A DNA stretch of 28,767 bases, from contig NXFV01000019.1 in the NCBI GenBank assembly GCA_002803225.1, forward strand, positions 1 through 28,767, given 5' to 3'. The DNA is from Gamarada debralockiae (lineage: Eukaryota; Ascomycota; Leotiomycetes; Helotiales; Hyphodiscaceae). Positions 9,811 through 20,007 of the stretch are shown here, one piece after another. Positions within the stretch are counted from its first letter, which is position 1; each line of letters opens with the position of its first letter. Under the pieces are notes generated by a model. That model was not told where the DNA came from, ran no database searches, and was given only the letters and a program-made list of their open reading frames with translations. The translations under genes were made by a program, and so were the position numbers.

Positions 9811-10089
9811 GACTTGCAATTAAAGATGTTGATGCTATCAAGAGGGGCTTAGTGATTGGAATCGGAAATCTTAACAGGCGTTCCAGGAGAATAACTGTGT
9901 TTCGTCTTGGCAACAAAGGTGTTGGAGGTTTTCAGTCTAGCAATGCAAAACTATGAATCCATTTAAATATCAGTCAAGTGGTTTCCTCCCAGCACTCCAG
10001 TCCTCCCTTGCGTTGCCCATTAAATCCCAACACCCTTTCTCAGTGAACCTTTCATCCCATCACAGTCATTGTTAGCACAATTGTCGAAG
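9811..10089. other. Intergenic, nothing recognised
   Basis: Between the acetyltransferase stop and the 3' end of the secreted-protein pseudogene. No open frame, repeat or motif stands out. Confidence 0.4.
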
Positions 10090-10642
10090 TCTCCACAGGA
10101 GTCGTAGTGGCGGAAGTGCTGTGGAGTAAAGGCCATTCGCCGTCACGTACGCGCTGAGTCCCTGGATGCAACTCGCGCAGGGACAACCTGCATCTCTGTC
10201 AGTGCTGCCCATAAGGCTAAATATGGACCGAAATAGACATTACTGATCTCTGCAGCACCAATCCCAGCACAAGCCACACCCAACTTGATGTTCCCTCCGC
10301 AATGGCGGCGACAACGCAACATTTTGCTGCGAGGAGTTTTCCGCAGTTAGCTATCATTCCGCATCATCTATAGCAAATCAGTATCTAATTCGCGGCCAAA
10401 TGAAAGATTGCAGGTGAAGATAATGGGAGGGGTCATACGGATAATCTGAACAATAATGTTTTTTGGCGAGGTCGTGCATGTTGAAACAGTGCTTGAGGCA
10501 GTGGAAGGAGTAGTATGGTTGCAAAGGTTGTCAATGGAGCAGAAGAATTGACGATAGCAGGATTCGAGGCAGGATTGGGATGGCAGCGAAAAGATTCGCT
10601 GAGGAGAGACAAGACGATGACCAAGGCGAGTGTGAATTGCAT
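10090..10642 (-). pseudogene. Decayed small cysteine-rich secreted protein
   Basis: ATG at 10642 opens a clean signal peptide, MQFTLALVIVLSLLSES. In a frame shifted by one base the sequence becomes cysteine-rich: QSCLESCYRQFFC, IDNLCNHTT, then a Ser/Thr-rich STASSTVSTCTT. A likely intron follows (about 10435-10368: GTATGA, TACTGAT branch-like box, CTATAG). Beyond it, in changing frames, come HCGGNIKLGVACAGIGAAE and ALWAALTEMQ (about 10307-10190). Then CPCASCIQGLSAYVTANG ends near 10090. The spacing of Cys and the Gly/Ala-rich CGG..KLG.ACAG block resemble a family of small secreted fungal proteins I have seen but cannot name. At least two frameshifts, and no continuous frame, argue for a pseudogene. 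A TATA box lies 90 bp upstream. Confidence 0.55.
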
Positions 10643-10730
10643 ATTGATATGAATATGAGCGTCGGGGATAGTGATACGATTGAAGGAAGATTCGTTGATG
10701 CTGAGGAATTCTGTGAGGAGAGATTTTGAG

Positions 10731-10740
10731 CCTTTATATA
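10731..10740 (-). promoter_or_regulatory. TATA box of the secreted-protein pseudogene
   Basis: TATATAAAGG on the minus strand, about 90 bp upstream of the ATG at 10642. This spacing fits a TATA element plus a short 5' UTR. Confidence 0.5.
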
Positions 10741-10742
10741 AT

Positions 10743-11090
10743 ACCTTACGAGAGTGCTTTCATCCGAACGAAAGTCGCTCGTAGTCACCGACTTTGCGAT
10801 CCCATTTTCCCTCATTCTTTTCCTCGTTCTTGAAAATTCTGAAGGCCATTATGCCAACAATGGCGTCGAGAATTCGGTTCCGCACGAGATGTACTGCAGG
10901 ACCAGCGCGGCGAAGGCAAATTACACCATAGAAGCCTTTCGAAAATTTGCAAAACGACAATCCCCTGATTTTGCAGAGCAAGAGAAGAAAAAAATCATTT
11001 TCTGAAAGAAACTCAGTGTTCGACAATCGTCTCATACTCCTCCCGTATTGAGCTCGCTCGTACTAGAACTACTCCTGGCCAGCCCACTCT
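10743..11090. other. Intergenic, nothing recognised
   Basis: Short open frames exist on both strands (10754-11035) but have no domain, no start context and overlap each other. This is the upstream side of the secreted-protein pseudogene and the 3' side of the SDR gene. Confidence 0.4.
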
Positions 11091-12159
11091 TCAGTCATCA
11101 TGATCAGTCTTACTCCAAATGAACTCAGTAGCATCCAAGGTCTTTTGCAGGTCAGAAATCTTAACCTTCCACCTCTCACTCCCATCCTTTCCTAACGGTA
11201 ACCTCAAGAACTCCTCCATCCCTTCCGCTTGTCCCGTCTTCAGTGCAACATCAAAGATCGCTTGAACGCCTTTCTCAACATCACCCTGCAGAGTTATTAG
11301 TATGTCTTTAGCCTCAAACCTTAACTTCTCGAGCCTCAATATAAATATTAACTAGGAGATCAAGTTTCAACATACCGGGGCCCGCCCGCCCTGCAAATTC
11401 TGCACCCCTTTCACCATCGAATTCGTGATCGTGCCCTCATAGTCCTTCGGCCACTCACCACTACCAATCATCAACTTCTCACTAAACAAGCTCTTAAACG
11501 CCCCCGGCTCCACCAATAACACTCTAACATTAAAAGGTTTCATCTCGTGATATAAAGCTTCCGAGAAAGCTTCGAGCGCGAATTTGGACGCTGAGTACAT
11601 GGTGCGAGAAGGTTTAGCTTCGATTCCTGCTGTCGACGAGATGTTGATTATGATGCCAGAACGGCGGGTGCGCATGTTGGGTATGATATGCCGACAGAGA
11701 GTCAGGGGCCCGAAGAAGTTTGTTTCCAGTTGGGCGCGGCATTCTTGATCACTGTTGCCTGATATCAGCCTTCTTAAGCTTGTACATTCCAAAACTTCCA
11801 AATTTAGACCCCAAGGAGTGAAAAATGAGGAAAGAAGAGAGGAAGCAACTAACTGACCTGAAAGTTTCAAAAGCTCCCAATAAAGCATACCCAGCATTGT
11901 TAACCAAAATATCAATCCTTCCGTGAATGGCAATGGCTTTGTCGAGGATGGAAGTCGCGTCTGGACTGCAGACATTAAGTTCCATCCAATTGCCACCCAA
12001 TTTCTGGACTTGGGAGACTAAGTCTGGTGTTTTTGAGGGGCTACGCGAGGTTGCAATTACTTTATGGCCATTTCGTAAGGCGAGGAGGGCAAGGCTAAGA
12101 CCGAAGCCTGATGAACAGCCTGTGATGAGCCACACTGGATCTTTTGGGAGGGAAGACAT
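11091..12159 (-). CDS. Short-chain dehydrogenase/reductase (classical SDR, NADP(H)-type)
   Basis: Three exons (12159-11858, 11751-11376, 11285-11091) joined across introns of 106 bp (GTCAGT...CAACAG) and 90 bp (GTATGT...CTGCAG) give 290 residues, usual for the family. Visible motifs are the nucleotide-binding TGCSSGFG at 13-20, NNAG at 87-90, catalytic Ser140 in NISSTAG, and YSASK with Tyr153 and Lys157. Basic residues after the second strand (TSRSPSK, 37-43) favour NADP(H). The product should be a cytosolic oxidoreductase acting on an alcohol or ketone; the substrate is unknown. The first splice site was chosen because it restores FETFSDQECRAQLETN, the expected helix start. Other acceptors insert residues or hit a stop. 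Confidence 0.9.
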
Positions 12160-12770
12160 TGTTGCTAGAAATAGCGAACAGGAGGAAGAAATAAAGTGGT
12201 ATAGGAGGAATTAGGGAGATTGAAGATAACGAAAAGGTACTTTATGCATTTGGGAACTGGATGATGTTGAGAAAGAATGTGGGGATAAGAACACTAAATC
12301 CGAGAGCCGGGGTTAAGGGCATGCCAAGTACGTTACATACTTTCATTTCTACGAATTGTATGAATGAGATTATTAATTTGTAATGAGAGATAGTAGAATT
12401 ATACTCACATGGTTGAACTTCTTGAGTATTAAGTGGAATGACGGTGAAAGAATATGGCGGGGTCATGGCACTTCATGCTCAAGAGACTGTGGAGTCAAGG
12501 GACACCGAAGATTACATATAAAACTCCTTAAGCAATATATATTTAAGCGATTGGATGAAATACACGAAGTACAATACCTGGTATCAAGTTGTAGTCACAC
12601 TCGGATATAGAACATCGTTTTGTGAAGCTCATGAATGATAGTTCATTACCCATGTCGGTAGAAATAACAACATTAAACCAAAACCAAACGCAACGCAACC
12701 ACGTCGATCAAGTCCATCTCAGCAAGTGATACAACTTTCATCACGATGTATCGATCAACGAAGAGTCTAT
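12160..12770. other. SDR upstream region and spacer
   Basis: This covers the SDR promoter and the 3' side of the next gene. A minus-strand frame at 12466-12242 (MTPPYSFTVIPLN..) contains possible splice signals but leads to a stop in every joining I tried, so I do not call a gene. Confidence 0.4.
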
Positions 12771-13116
12771 CTAGAACTTGTTGATGGCGTCGTTTGCCAA
12801 ATTGTTGATCTCGGGGTCCAGGCCAGCAGGGACGCCCTCCTTGGAGGCGAGTTGGTCGATTCCTAGAAGACATAGTATTAGCAAGCCATCTATCAAAATC
12901 GTAGAGTTGGAGTTTCTAGGAAAGAGTCGTCGTGCGGAGTAGTCATGAAGCGAAGGCACGAAAGAGCAAGTATGAGGGATAGTTACCGGAGTCGACCAAT
13001 GTATCCATAGTCTTGTCGTTGCTGCCATCAGCATTGTTGGCGTTGTTGTCTCCATCATTTCCACCCTGTCCTGTAGCGTCCTTCTCGAATTCTTTAAGAT
13101 CGTCTCCGAGACCCAT
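12771..13116 (-). CDS. Small hydrophilic fungal protein, 73 residues
   Basis: Exon 1 (13116-12987) and exon 2 (12862-12771) join across a 124-bp intron (GTAACT...TTCTAG) in phase 1. The protein begins MGLGDDLKEFEKDATG, has an Asn/Asp/Gly-rich middle (residues 17-33) and ends with IDQLASKEGVPAGLDPEI and an amphipathic tail. It is strongly acidic and polar, with no Cys, membrane segment or signal peptide. It matches a type of short, probably disordered protein common in filamentous ascomycetes and often linked to stress or sporulation; that link is from general knowledge, not from this sequence. It was missed as one frame because of the intron. Confidence 0.72.
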
Positions 13117-13145
13117 TTTGAGTGATGTGGTTGGTTGGTGGGTAT

Positions 13146-13236
13146 CTGCGAGTAAAGCACAATCAGTATTTGACTTCCGACGTCCACGAGAATCAAAGTT
13201 TGATACCAAGGTCTGGGCACTGTAAGGCACACTCAC
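13146..13236 (-). other. Probable intron in the 5' UTR of the small hydrophilic protein gene
   Basis: AG|GTGAGT at 13236 and TCGCAG ending at 13146 bound 91 bp, with a TACTGAT branch-like box about 15 bases before the acceptor. The acceptor lies about 29 bp before the start codon, so translation is unaffected. Confidence 0.6.
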
Positions 13237-13309
13237 CTAGTCTGTTTTAGAAACGAAGGGAAGAATGGTTGCAGATGAAAGCCAAGAAGAATGGAGGGAG
13301 CAAGCCAAG

Positions 13310-13376
13310 CTTTATAACCCCGCTCCAGCTCGGTTCGTAGTGGGGTGAAAGTTATCTCTCACGATCCACAGCCCCT
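13310..13376 (-). promoter_or_regulatory. Core promoter of the small hydrophilic protein gene: TATA box and one STRE-like box
   Basis: TTATAAAG (minus strand, 13317-13310) sits about 75 bp upstream of the 5' UTR intron. An AGGGG box (minus strand, 13376-13372) lies about 55 bp further upstream. AGGGG is the stress-response core, but one copy is weak evidence. Confidence 0.4.
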
Positions 13377-14409
13377 CCACGAAGCTTGATTCTTCACCAG
13401 TCAGGCCACGCGACAGGGATATTTCCCTCGCAGAGGCTTGAATTGTATCGTATTCCTGCATAGTGATGTTATTTGCTTCTTATCTGGGTCGTGGGAGTCC
13501 GCTTTCAACTGGCTCGAGCTCAATGCGGGTAAATGGGTGGAACGAATTGGAGTGGAAATTCAGGGTCAGAGGGCCGCATGCGACACACACCTCGGTTCTA
13601 CTGTCGATTTAGAGATAGACGCCTGGTTCGTGAATGGTGAGATTGAGACCCGTCTTCAGGGACATGACGAATAGGCGTCTATAGAATTGGTCGTATTGTC
13701 AAGATACTTGCCCAGCTGAAAGGTCTCAAAATCTTGCTTGGTGGCTTGCATGGCACCCTACGATGTCATCCCGCTTGGTCCCTGCCTTTGGGAGGTTTCA
13801 TTGATGCCAGATTGAGAAGAGTGGGGCCAAGATAGGTCGACAGATCTATTTTACCGGGGAACTGGAGATGTATTTGGCCACTATAATGTTCTAAATAAAG
13901 CCACTCAAGCGATGGATCTTCAATTGTTGGCAAGAGGGACCGATTAGAATGATGTCAGGGTGGGGTCCATATCTCTATTCTTGAAAGTTGAATCATGGGC
14001 CGTCTGTAGACAGTTGTGATCGACTTGAAGCTCTATGAATTAAACTTTGAACAAAGTACGAGGCAAGCTTTGCTGTTTAGCGAGCTCCTGAAGCTTGGCA
14101 TTAGGGGGAGATATGTGATCACGTGTTACCTTAGACGCGTCATCGAGTCGAAATAAGTCCACCTCTGGAGCTCACATTCCAAAATAAGTCCCTTTTCGAA
14201 GGCAAAGATCATCCAAAGCTCGCTTGAGAGCAAAATGAGCTCTTTTTGAGTTGTGATCACAGGTACAAACGCACGTGCTCGTGCTCTATGTGACTTGAAT
14301 GCAAGGCACCAAGTTGTCAGATAGGCTTTTGATAAGCGTTATCTCCAAAAGTGGGGCAAGGTTCATCCAACCTCAACCTCCATTTCCTAGCAACGCCCCA
14401 TTGAGCACA
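13377..14409. other. Divergent intergenic region
   Basis: About 1 kb between the small hydrophilic protein gene (-) and the Ntn hydrolase (+). The frame at 13438-13674 lacks an ATG start and any recognisable domain. Promoters for both neighbours must lie here. Confidence 0.4.
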
Positions 14410-15822
14410 ATGGAGTACAAAGGACCCTCCTCCCCAATCACCCCACGCCTCGTAATCCATGGCGGCGCCGGTAACATCCTCCCCTCCAACCTCCCCCCAG
14501 AAAAGTACAAAGCCTACCACGACTCTCTCCTCCGCATTCTCTCCTCAACGCACCATTTCCTCACTTCACCGTCCTCCTTCCCCCTTGCCACCTCTAGCTC
14601 AACCTCCGCCCTCGACACTGTAACCTTCGCCGTCACCCAGCTCGAGAATAATCCTCTCTTTAACAGCGGACATGGAGCGGTATTTACAAGAGATGGCGTC
14701 AACGAGCTTGAAGCTAGTATTATGGTGTCGAAGGGAAAGAAAAAAAGGGGCGTAGGCGTGATGGGGTTACAACATGTTAAGAATCCTATAAAACTCGCTC
14801 GCGAAATGCTTCTGCGAGGGGAGAAGGATTTAGAAGGCGGGAATGGCGAGCATCGCGGGCCGATGTCCACCTCTTCCTCCACACCTTCCTCGGGAGCGCA
14901 AGGGCACTGCCAACTGCACAAATTCAGTGCAGAGAAATTGGCAGAGGAATGGGGCCTAGAAATGGTAGAGCCATCATACTTCTTTGTTCAAGCACGATGG
15001 GACGAACACATCTCTGGTCTCGAGAAAGAGAAAAAGGGTCTTGGGATAGCGACATGGGATCAAGAAGCTTTCGTACCACAGGGTACATGTGGGGCCGTGG
15101 CGCTAGATAGTGAGGGTGTGTTGGCTGTGGCGACAAGTACGGGAGGCATGACCAATAAGCTCACCGGCCGGATTGGGGACACGCCTACTCTTGGGGCGGG
15201 ATTCTGGGCTGAGGAGTGGGAGGAGGAGGAGGGTGTGAGGAAGGAAGAAGAGATGTTGAGGCAAGCTGGTCCGGCGTTGGTCCTGAGTGAGAGTTTGAAG
15301 GGGTTGATGGCGGATTGTTTGCCGAGTTTGAGCTTGTATCAGCCGCTGCCGAGTGAGGAGAAGTGGTTGGCGAAGGGTGATCGGGTGTGGAGGTCTACTG
15401 CTATGTCGGGGACTGGAAATGGAGATTCTTTCTTACGGACAAACGCTGTGAGGACTGCGTCAGCGATTGCTCGGTATCGTGGCAAGATGTATCCATTACA
15501 AAACGCTATCACCGAAGTCACAGGTCCAGGCGGAGAGCTCGTCAAGAGTGCTGGTGATCGATGGCGGAAGACAGGGGAGGGCGAAGGCGGGATCATCGGC
15601 ATTGAATTGACGGTCGTTACAGATGCGGATGGCGCGAAGAAATCCGCGACGTCACATATTGTGGACGATTATAACTGCGGAGGCATGTTCAGGGCCGGGG
15701 TGGACAAACATGGGAAGGCCATAATGAGAGTGTGGAAACCAAGGCAGCATGAAGGTCTAGAGGCGTATGAGGGAGAGGGGAGGAAGTATGATTTGAGCGA
15801 GTGGTTGGATGAGAAGATGTAG
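14410..15822 (+). CDS. Asparaginase/isoaspartyl peptidase-type Ntn hydrolase
   Basis: A single exon encodes 470 residues from the ATG at 14410 (context CACAATGG). The in-frame ATG at 14299 would add 37 residues without homology. The N-terminal HGGAGN (17-22) and NNPLFNSGHGAVFTRDGVNE (oxyanion and substrate region) mark the alpha subunit. The autocleavage and nucleophile site is QGTCGAVA, with Thr226 predicted as the new N-terminal nucleophile. GGMTNKLTGRIGDTP and GTGNGDSFLR follow in the beta part. A long low-complexity linker precedes the cleavage site, and an acidic insert (about 273-287) interrupts the beta part, as is common in fungal members compared with plant or bacterial enzymes of about 320 residues. 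The reaction is hydrolysis of L-asparagine and/or beta-aspartyl dipeptides. The frame is intact and all key residues are present. Confidence 0.92.
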   Translation: MEYKGPSSPITPRLVIHGGAGNILPSNLPPEKYKAYHDSLLRILSSTHHFLTSPSSFPLATSSSTSALDTVTFAVTQLENNPLFNSGHGAVFTRDGVNELEASIMVSKGKKKRGVGVMGLQHVKNPIKLAREMLLRGEKDLEGGNGEHRGPMSTSSSTPSSGAQGHCQLHKFSAEKLAEEWGLEMVEPSYFFVQARWDEHISGLEKEKKGLGIATWDQEAFVPQGTCGAVALDSEGVLAVATSTGGMTNKLTGRIGDTPTLGAGFWAEEWEEEEGVRKEEEMLRQAGPALVLSESLKGLMADCLPSLSLYQPLPSEEKWLAKGDRVWRSTAMSGTGNGDSFLRTNAVRTASAIARYRGKMYPLQNAITEVTGPGGELVKSAGDRWRKTGEGEGGIIGIELTVVTDADGAKKSATSHIVDDYNCGGMFRAGVDKHGKAIMRVWKPRQHEGLEAYEGEGRKYDLSEWLDEKM

Positions 15823-16348
15823 GTAGACTAGACGAGGAGAACAACTAAAGAAATGTGTTTTCAGGCTATCGATTCCAAATGCATTACAGCTTCGCGTGTC
15901 TCCTGCTGTTAATGCTGTGAATTGAAGAGTCAAACTCCACCCAGTGCTGTCTATAATATTTAAACAATATATTGCCTCGTTTTTTTCTTGGTATTAACCT
16001 TCTTCTCCAGCCCAGCTACTTTATATACTGACCTATTTTTACAGCTTGGCCTCCGGCACGTGTGAATTGTCGGTTGTGTCCTTTTCATCTCGCCATCTAA
16101 CATTATGCATAAATCGACATGGCGCTTTGCTACCTCGCAGACAAGTCCTGCTCTTACAAATCATTTCTATCCCTTTCTCAACGCCGTCTAAAGCTCAGAT
16201 CTTTATGAATTGTTTGTTTTGTTCCTTCATTTCACCACATAGTCCATCCAGTCACGTATAAGTCACTCGTTGTGTCCTTTTCTCGGTGTCATCCCATTTC
16301 TTCGACTATCCCCATACTCTTGAGAGAGCACAACGTCGCAGTTCAGCG
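15823..16348. other. Convergent intergenic region
   Basis: Spacer between two convergent genes. It is AT-rich at 15950-16040 and probably contains both 3' UTRs. The frame at 16046-16261 has no features. Confidence 0.4.
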
Positions 16349-17859
16349 TCACGGCTCCGCACCGCTAGCAGCTGGGATAGGTGCTTCCTGTGTCGGTTTG
16401 GACTTGGGTTCCGATGCTTGAGGCTTCGACTCCGCTGCTTTCGAAGACTGCGCAGGTGGGCACTCATCCCTCGGAGATGCTGCTTTCGGTGCTTGCCCGG
16501 CTGGGAACTCATGTTCCACCTCGGTCGTCGAGTCGGATGATTTCAATGGTCGCTGGCCATAGCAAACGGTCCTTCGTCAAGTCAGTAACCCACCCTTAAG
16601 CTGGCAGTTCTCTGAACTCACATATCCTGATACGAGTGAATATTCCGATTCCTCAAATCCCTCCTAATCTGCGCACATAGCACCTGCACCTCCTCGGCAC
16701 GCCACTGTCAAGTCAGCCCCCATCGTCATCACACATCTCTCCACAAAGATCACTTACCCCCAAGAAATTCGTGAACAAAAACATCGCCCACCCATTGATC
16801 CCCTCATCCCACCCCAACCGATTATACGCACCAATCTCCTTCATCTTCTTATCCATCGGCCACGTCCCAATCGGCCACTTAAACGTATGTCTCCTAACAT
16901 TTACAAAACCAGCCTGCTCCATCAACTCCTTACTATCCTCCGCAATCCTAAAACTCTTCCCAAACTTATCCCCGCATTCCCAAGCCAGCGGTCCCCAGGA
17001 TTCCAAACTCGTGCCTGCAATACTCCCATCATCACTCTTCGGTATCACTGAGATCTCGGTTTGTTCGAACCAGCCGCCGGGTTTGAGATGTTCTTTGATT
17101 TCGGAGTAGAGGGAGGGATAGTCCGCGACGGAACCGTAGATTGAGCGCGCGTGGATAAAATCGAAGGACTCTTTGCGAAATGTCCATGGTTGGGTGAAAT
17201 CGTCAATTTGGAACTCGAGATTTGGGGGAACGTCGGAAGGCTGGATGGGGGAGAGATCGGTGGCTATGACGGAGGCGGAGGGGTATTGGTCTGCGAAGTT
17301 GATTGCCCAGATTCCGGTTCCTGTGCCTAAGTCGAGAACTCGTTGAGGAGTGGAGGTTATGGGCGCGAGGAAGAGGTTGCCGTTTAGAGTGAGCGTGAAG
17401 ATGTGGTGGAAGAGATCGAGGTTGTCTTGAGCCGTTTCGTCGTTGGGTCCCCTGTGTGCGGTCAGCGTTCGTTCTGCAGTGGGGAGGAAGTCTGGGGATG
17501 AGAGGCAATTGAGCGCACCAGTAGGTTCCCTGGCGATAGCTATGGTACCTGCGACCATTCTGATACACGTATTTCGTTATCGCGGAGTACAATGAGCTAT
17601 AAACAAGATAGGGAGTCAGCATTTACTGCCGTTTCGATGACCGCGGGCAGCAAGTCTAGGGAACGCAAGGCTCCTGGAATGTCGCAACTCTCAAATCTCG
17701 TAGCAACAGGAGGCTTTTCCCTTCCCGGAGGACTTACGTCGTCTCACTGGCCTGATCACTCTCATCATCTCCATAGGAGCTATCATTGTCGTCGTCGACA
17801 CGAATGGGCGCATCTTGAGGCTGCTGTGCGCCAGGATTATCTCCGGGAGGCTGCTGCAT
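16349..17859 (-). CDS. LaeA-like SAM-dependent methyltransferase
   Basis: Five exons (17859-17738, 17596-17519, 17451-16758, 16704-16622, 16571-16349) with introns of 141, 67, 53 and 50 bp join in frame to 399 residues. The N-terminus is acidic (DDDNDSSYGDDESDQASETT) followed by YVYQNGRRYHSYRQGTYWGP and NDETAQDNLD, the hallmark of LaeA/Umta-type proteins. The SAM site is VLDLGTGTGIW (105-115). Later come IDDFTQPW, FIHARSIYGS and LKPGGWFEQTE. The last exons add HSYQDM, then CYGQRP. After that a Pro/Ala/Lys-rich tail of about 60 residues is an unusual extension. Relatives of LaeA influence secondary metabolism, or methylate small molecules within clusters; which applies here is open. The start fits TGCAAAATG and an intact acidic N-terminus. 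Confidence 0.9.
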
Positions 17860-18358
17860 TTTGCAAGGATGATGCTGTTGTCACACGGCGCAGAAGGTTA
17901 ATGTAACTTCGCCCTGTTTGCCAAGACCGAGATCTGATAAATTGGATTGTGGAAGATATAAAACGCACGGATCACGGAGAGGGTTTGGTGAAGACTGAGG
18001 TTCATGTTAGGAGAAAGGACGGTGTGGGTTCTTATCAATTGTAGATCGATCTCCTTGTAACCTACTTCTTTCGGCAATGCATGTGCCCCCTTAGGTGTTA
18101 GGCGCACGGAAATTTGCAACGTGGGGTCAGATTCATTCTCCTTTTCATAGGGTCGAAAGTTTATTGGGAAGATTGGGGATTTTGGGTTTCTGGAGATTTA
18201 TTGGGTGTTTGTTATTCTTGATTTTCACACTATGCTCACCGCTTCTGCCCCTCGTCCGAGAAAAGGAATTCCTTTCGGATCATTCGTCATAAGTTCATCG
18301 CTCTAAATCCACTGCTAAATTAAATCGTTCAATCATCTCATGATTAGTGACCGGCTGC
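17860..18358. other. Intergenic, methyltransferase upstream region
   Basis: About 500 bp between the methyltransferase start and the P450 stop. Nothing coding is supported. Confidence 0.4.
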
Positions 18359-20007
18359 TCAGCCTGCTTTCCCATCTAAATCTACCCTCGAGGCTAGCTT
18401 GACTTTTACCCTCACACCTTTCGATTCCCATTTAGGGTACGGAACCAGATATCCATGTGCCATCTCCACATCCGAGATATCAGTCTCGAATGGTTCGAAT
18501 GTAAACCGGCTGAATACAGTTGCGAGAGTGATGTAAAGCTCAGCTTGAGCGAGGCTGCAGTTGGCCTATGAGTGATAATTCCAGTATGATATTTGCAGAG
18601 GGAACTTACTTGATGCCAGCGCAAGCTCGTGAACCCTTGCCAAATGGAACAAAGTAACGATCTAAGTCCGGTCTCCCAATCCACCGCTCGGGCTTAAAGA
18701 TCTTTGGGTCAGGGAAGATCGACTCATTCATGAGAATATCCACCGCGGTCATCGAAACAGGGGTATTCTTTGGGATAACCCACTCCCCGTACTTGAGCTC
18801 CATATCGGGTGCCAGGCGTGGGGAACGAGTTGCAATTCCATGAGCGAGTCGTACGCCTTCGTGAACGCATCCATTGAGATATGGCAGCTGTTCCAGCTTA
18901 TGCCAGTCCAACGGCGTCGTCGTTGATACGGTTTTCAGCTCTTCGCGTAGCTTCAGGTAGATGTTGGGATTATTGATGATATGGAAGCTGGCAACGCTCA
19001 GAGTCCATGAAGTGGTAATTAGTCCAGCTGCTACGATGAGCTGGGCTTCATCCCCCAATCGAGCATCCGATTTCTCTTCCTCTGGAAGGTCGCTGTTCAA
19101 GAGTTCATGGAAAATGGTTAGATGCTTGGCGTTTTTGTAGCCATCATTGACACCTTTCCTTATGTCCTGCACTTGTCGAGCAAGATCCTTTCGCATTCCC
19201 ACAACAGGAAGAACCTCTGGCTGCGCCCTCCGTACCAACCAATCAGGCATGATATCCAAAATCGGGAACACAATCGGAAAATGCAGTGCAAAATGTCCAA
19301 CCGTATAAATGGCCACCAGCGCCTCATGCAAGGTCTCCTGAAAATTCGGCGAGTCCAACTGATCATATGATCTCGCAAACGCATACTCGGTGATGACATC
19401 CGTAGTCAGAGCCATCCAGGCTCTGCTTAATGGAAGAACTTGTCCATCTTGGTACGTTGCGATCTTTTGACAGAGCTTCTCGACTTTCTCTCGGATCACG
19501 GGCTGGAAGTCCTCGATTTTTTGGACGGAGAACATGGGACTCATTGCTTTGCGACGAAGACGATGGAGATCATGGTTCGTAGTTGAGAAGCTGTCGCTTG
19601 CGTAGCCAAAACGACCGGAGAAGTAGGAGTACTTGTCGCGGCGGCCAGCACGTGAGTACAATGTCTCATGGTAATCTGGGTCGTCGATGTGGAGTTCTGT
19701 GGGGGTGATACGAATGATTGGGCCTGTTGATATAAGAATTAATATCAATGGTATGTGAGGAGTGAAATGTGATCATACCATATTGTTTGTGTAACTTTTG
19801 GATTTTGAACGTGAATTGCCCTTGGCATATAACATCGTAGTAGAATTCGTACCAATTGCTGAGGGCAGCAAGTTTGGGGCCGGGAAATGCAGCGAGGGGG
19901 CTGAAATAGAGTCGATAGACGGCCAGCCCTATCAGGTAGATGATGAACAAGATGCAGGGTAGGATGAAGAGCTTCGGTAGCGTTGCGATCGACGTTCCCA
20001 CCGCCAT
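18359..20007 (-). CDS. Cytochrome P450 monooxygenase
   Basis: Three exons (20007-19779, 19723-18610, 18554-18359) joined over two 55-bp introns give 512 residues. An N-terminal membrane anchor (about 11-33) is followed by a proline-rich hinge FPGPKL. The heme loop is [10 protein letters not shown] with Cys444; ExxR is EGVR (365-368); the PERF-type motif is PERW (421). The I-helix reads AAGLITTSW, where Ile312 occupies the position usually held by Asp/Glu before the TT. The [20 protein letters not shown] segment resembles fungal P450s of the trichodiene-oxygenase-like type (sterol- or terpenoid-metabolising clusters), from memory. The second splice site was chosen because it restores GINLAQAELY after the heme loop. 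An in-frame ATG at 20070 would add 21 residues before the anchor. ER membrane, needs a reductase; substrate unknown. Confidence 0.92.

Noticed and set aside
10754..11035. Overlapping open frames on both strands
   Set aside because: Mutually antisense, low complexity and unlike any family; treated as intergenic.
12242..12466. Minus-strand frame MTPPYSFTVIPLN.. with GTGAGT and TAG-type splice signals
   Set aside because: Joining the candidate splice sites gives an immediate stop or an 8-bp exon, and the peptide has no recognisable features; it lies in the SDR upstream region.
13438..13674. 78-codon plus-strand frame
   Set aside because: No ATG start, no domain, no intron partner; consistent with chance in an intergenic region.
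14299..14409. Upstream in-frame start for the asparaginase-type gene
   Set aside because: The extra 37 residues resemble nothing and are not a targeting signal; the ATG at 14410 has better context and begins just before the conserved HGGAG.
17050..17070. GTTCGAACC resembling a tRNA B box
   Set aside because: It lies inside the conserved coding region of the methyltransferase; no A box or cloverleaf fits.
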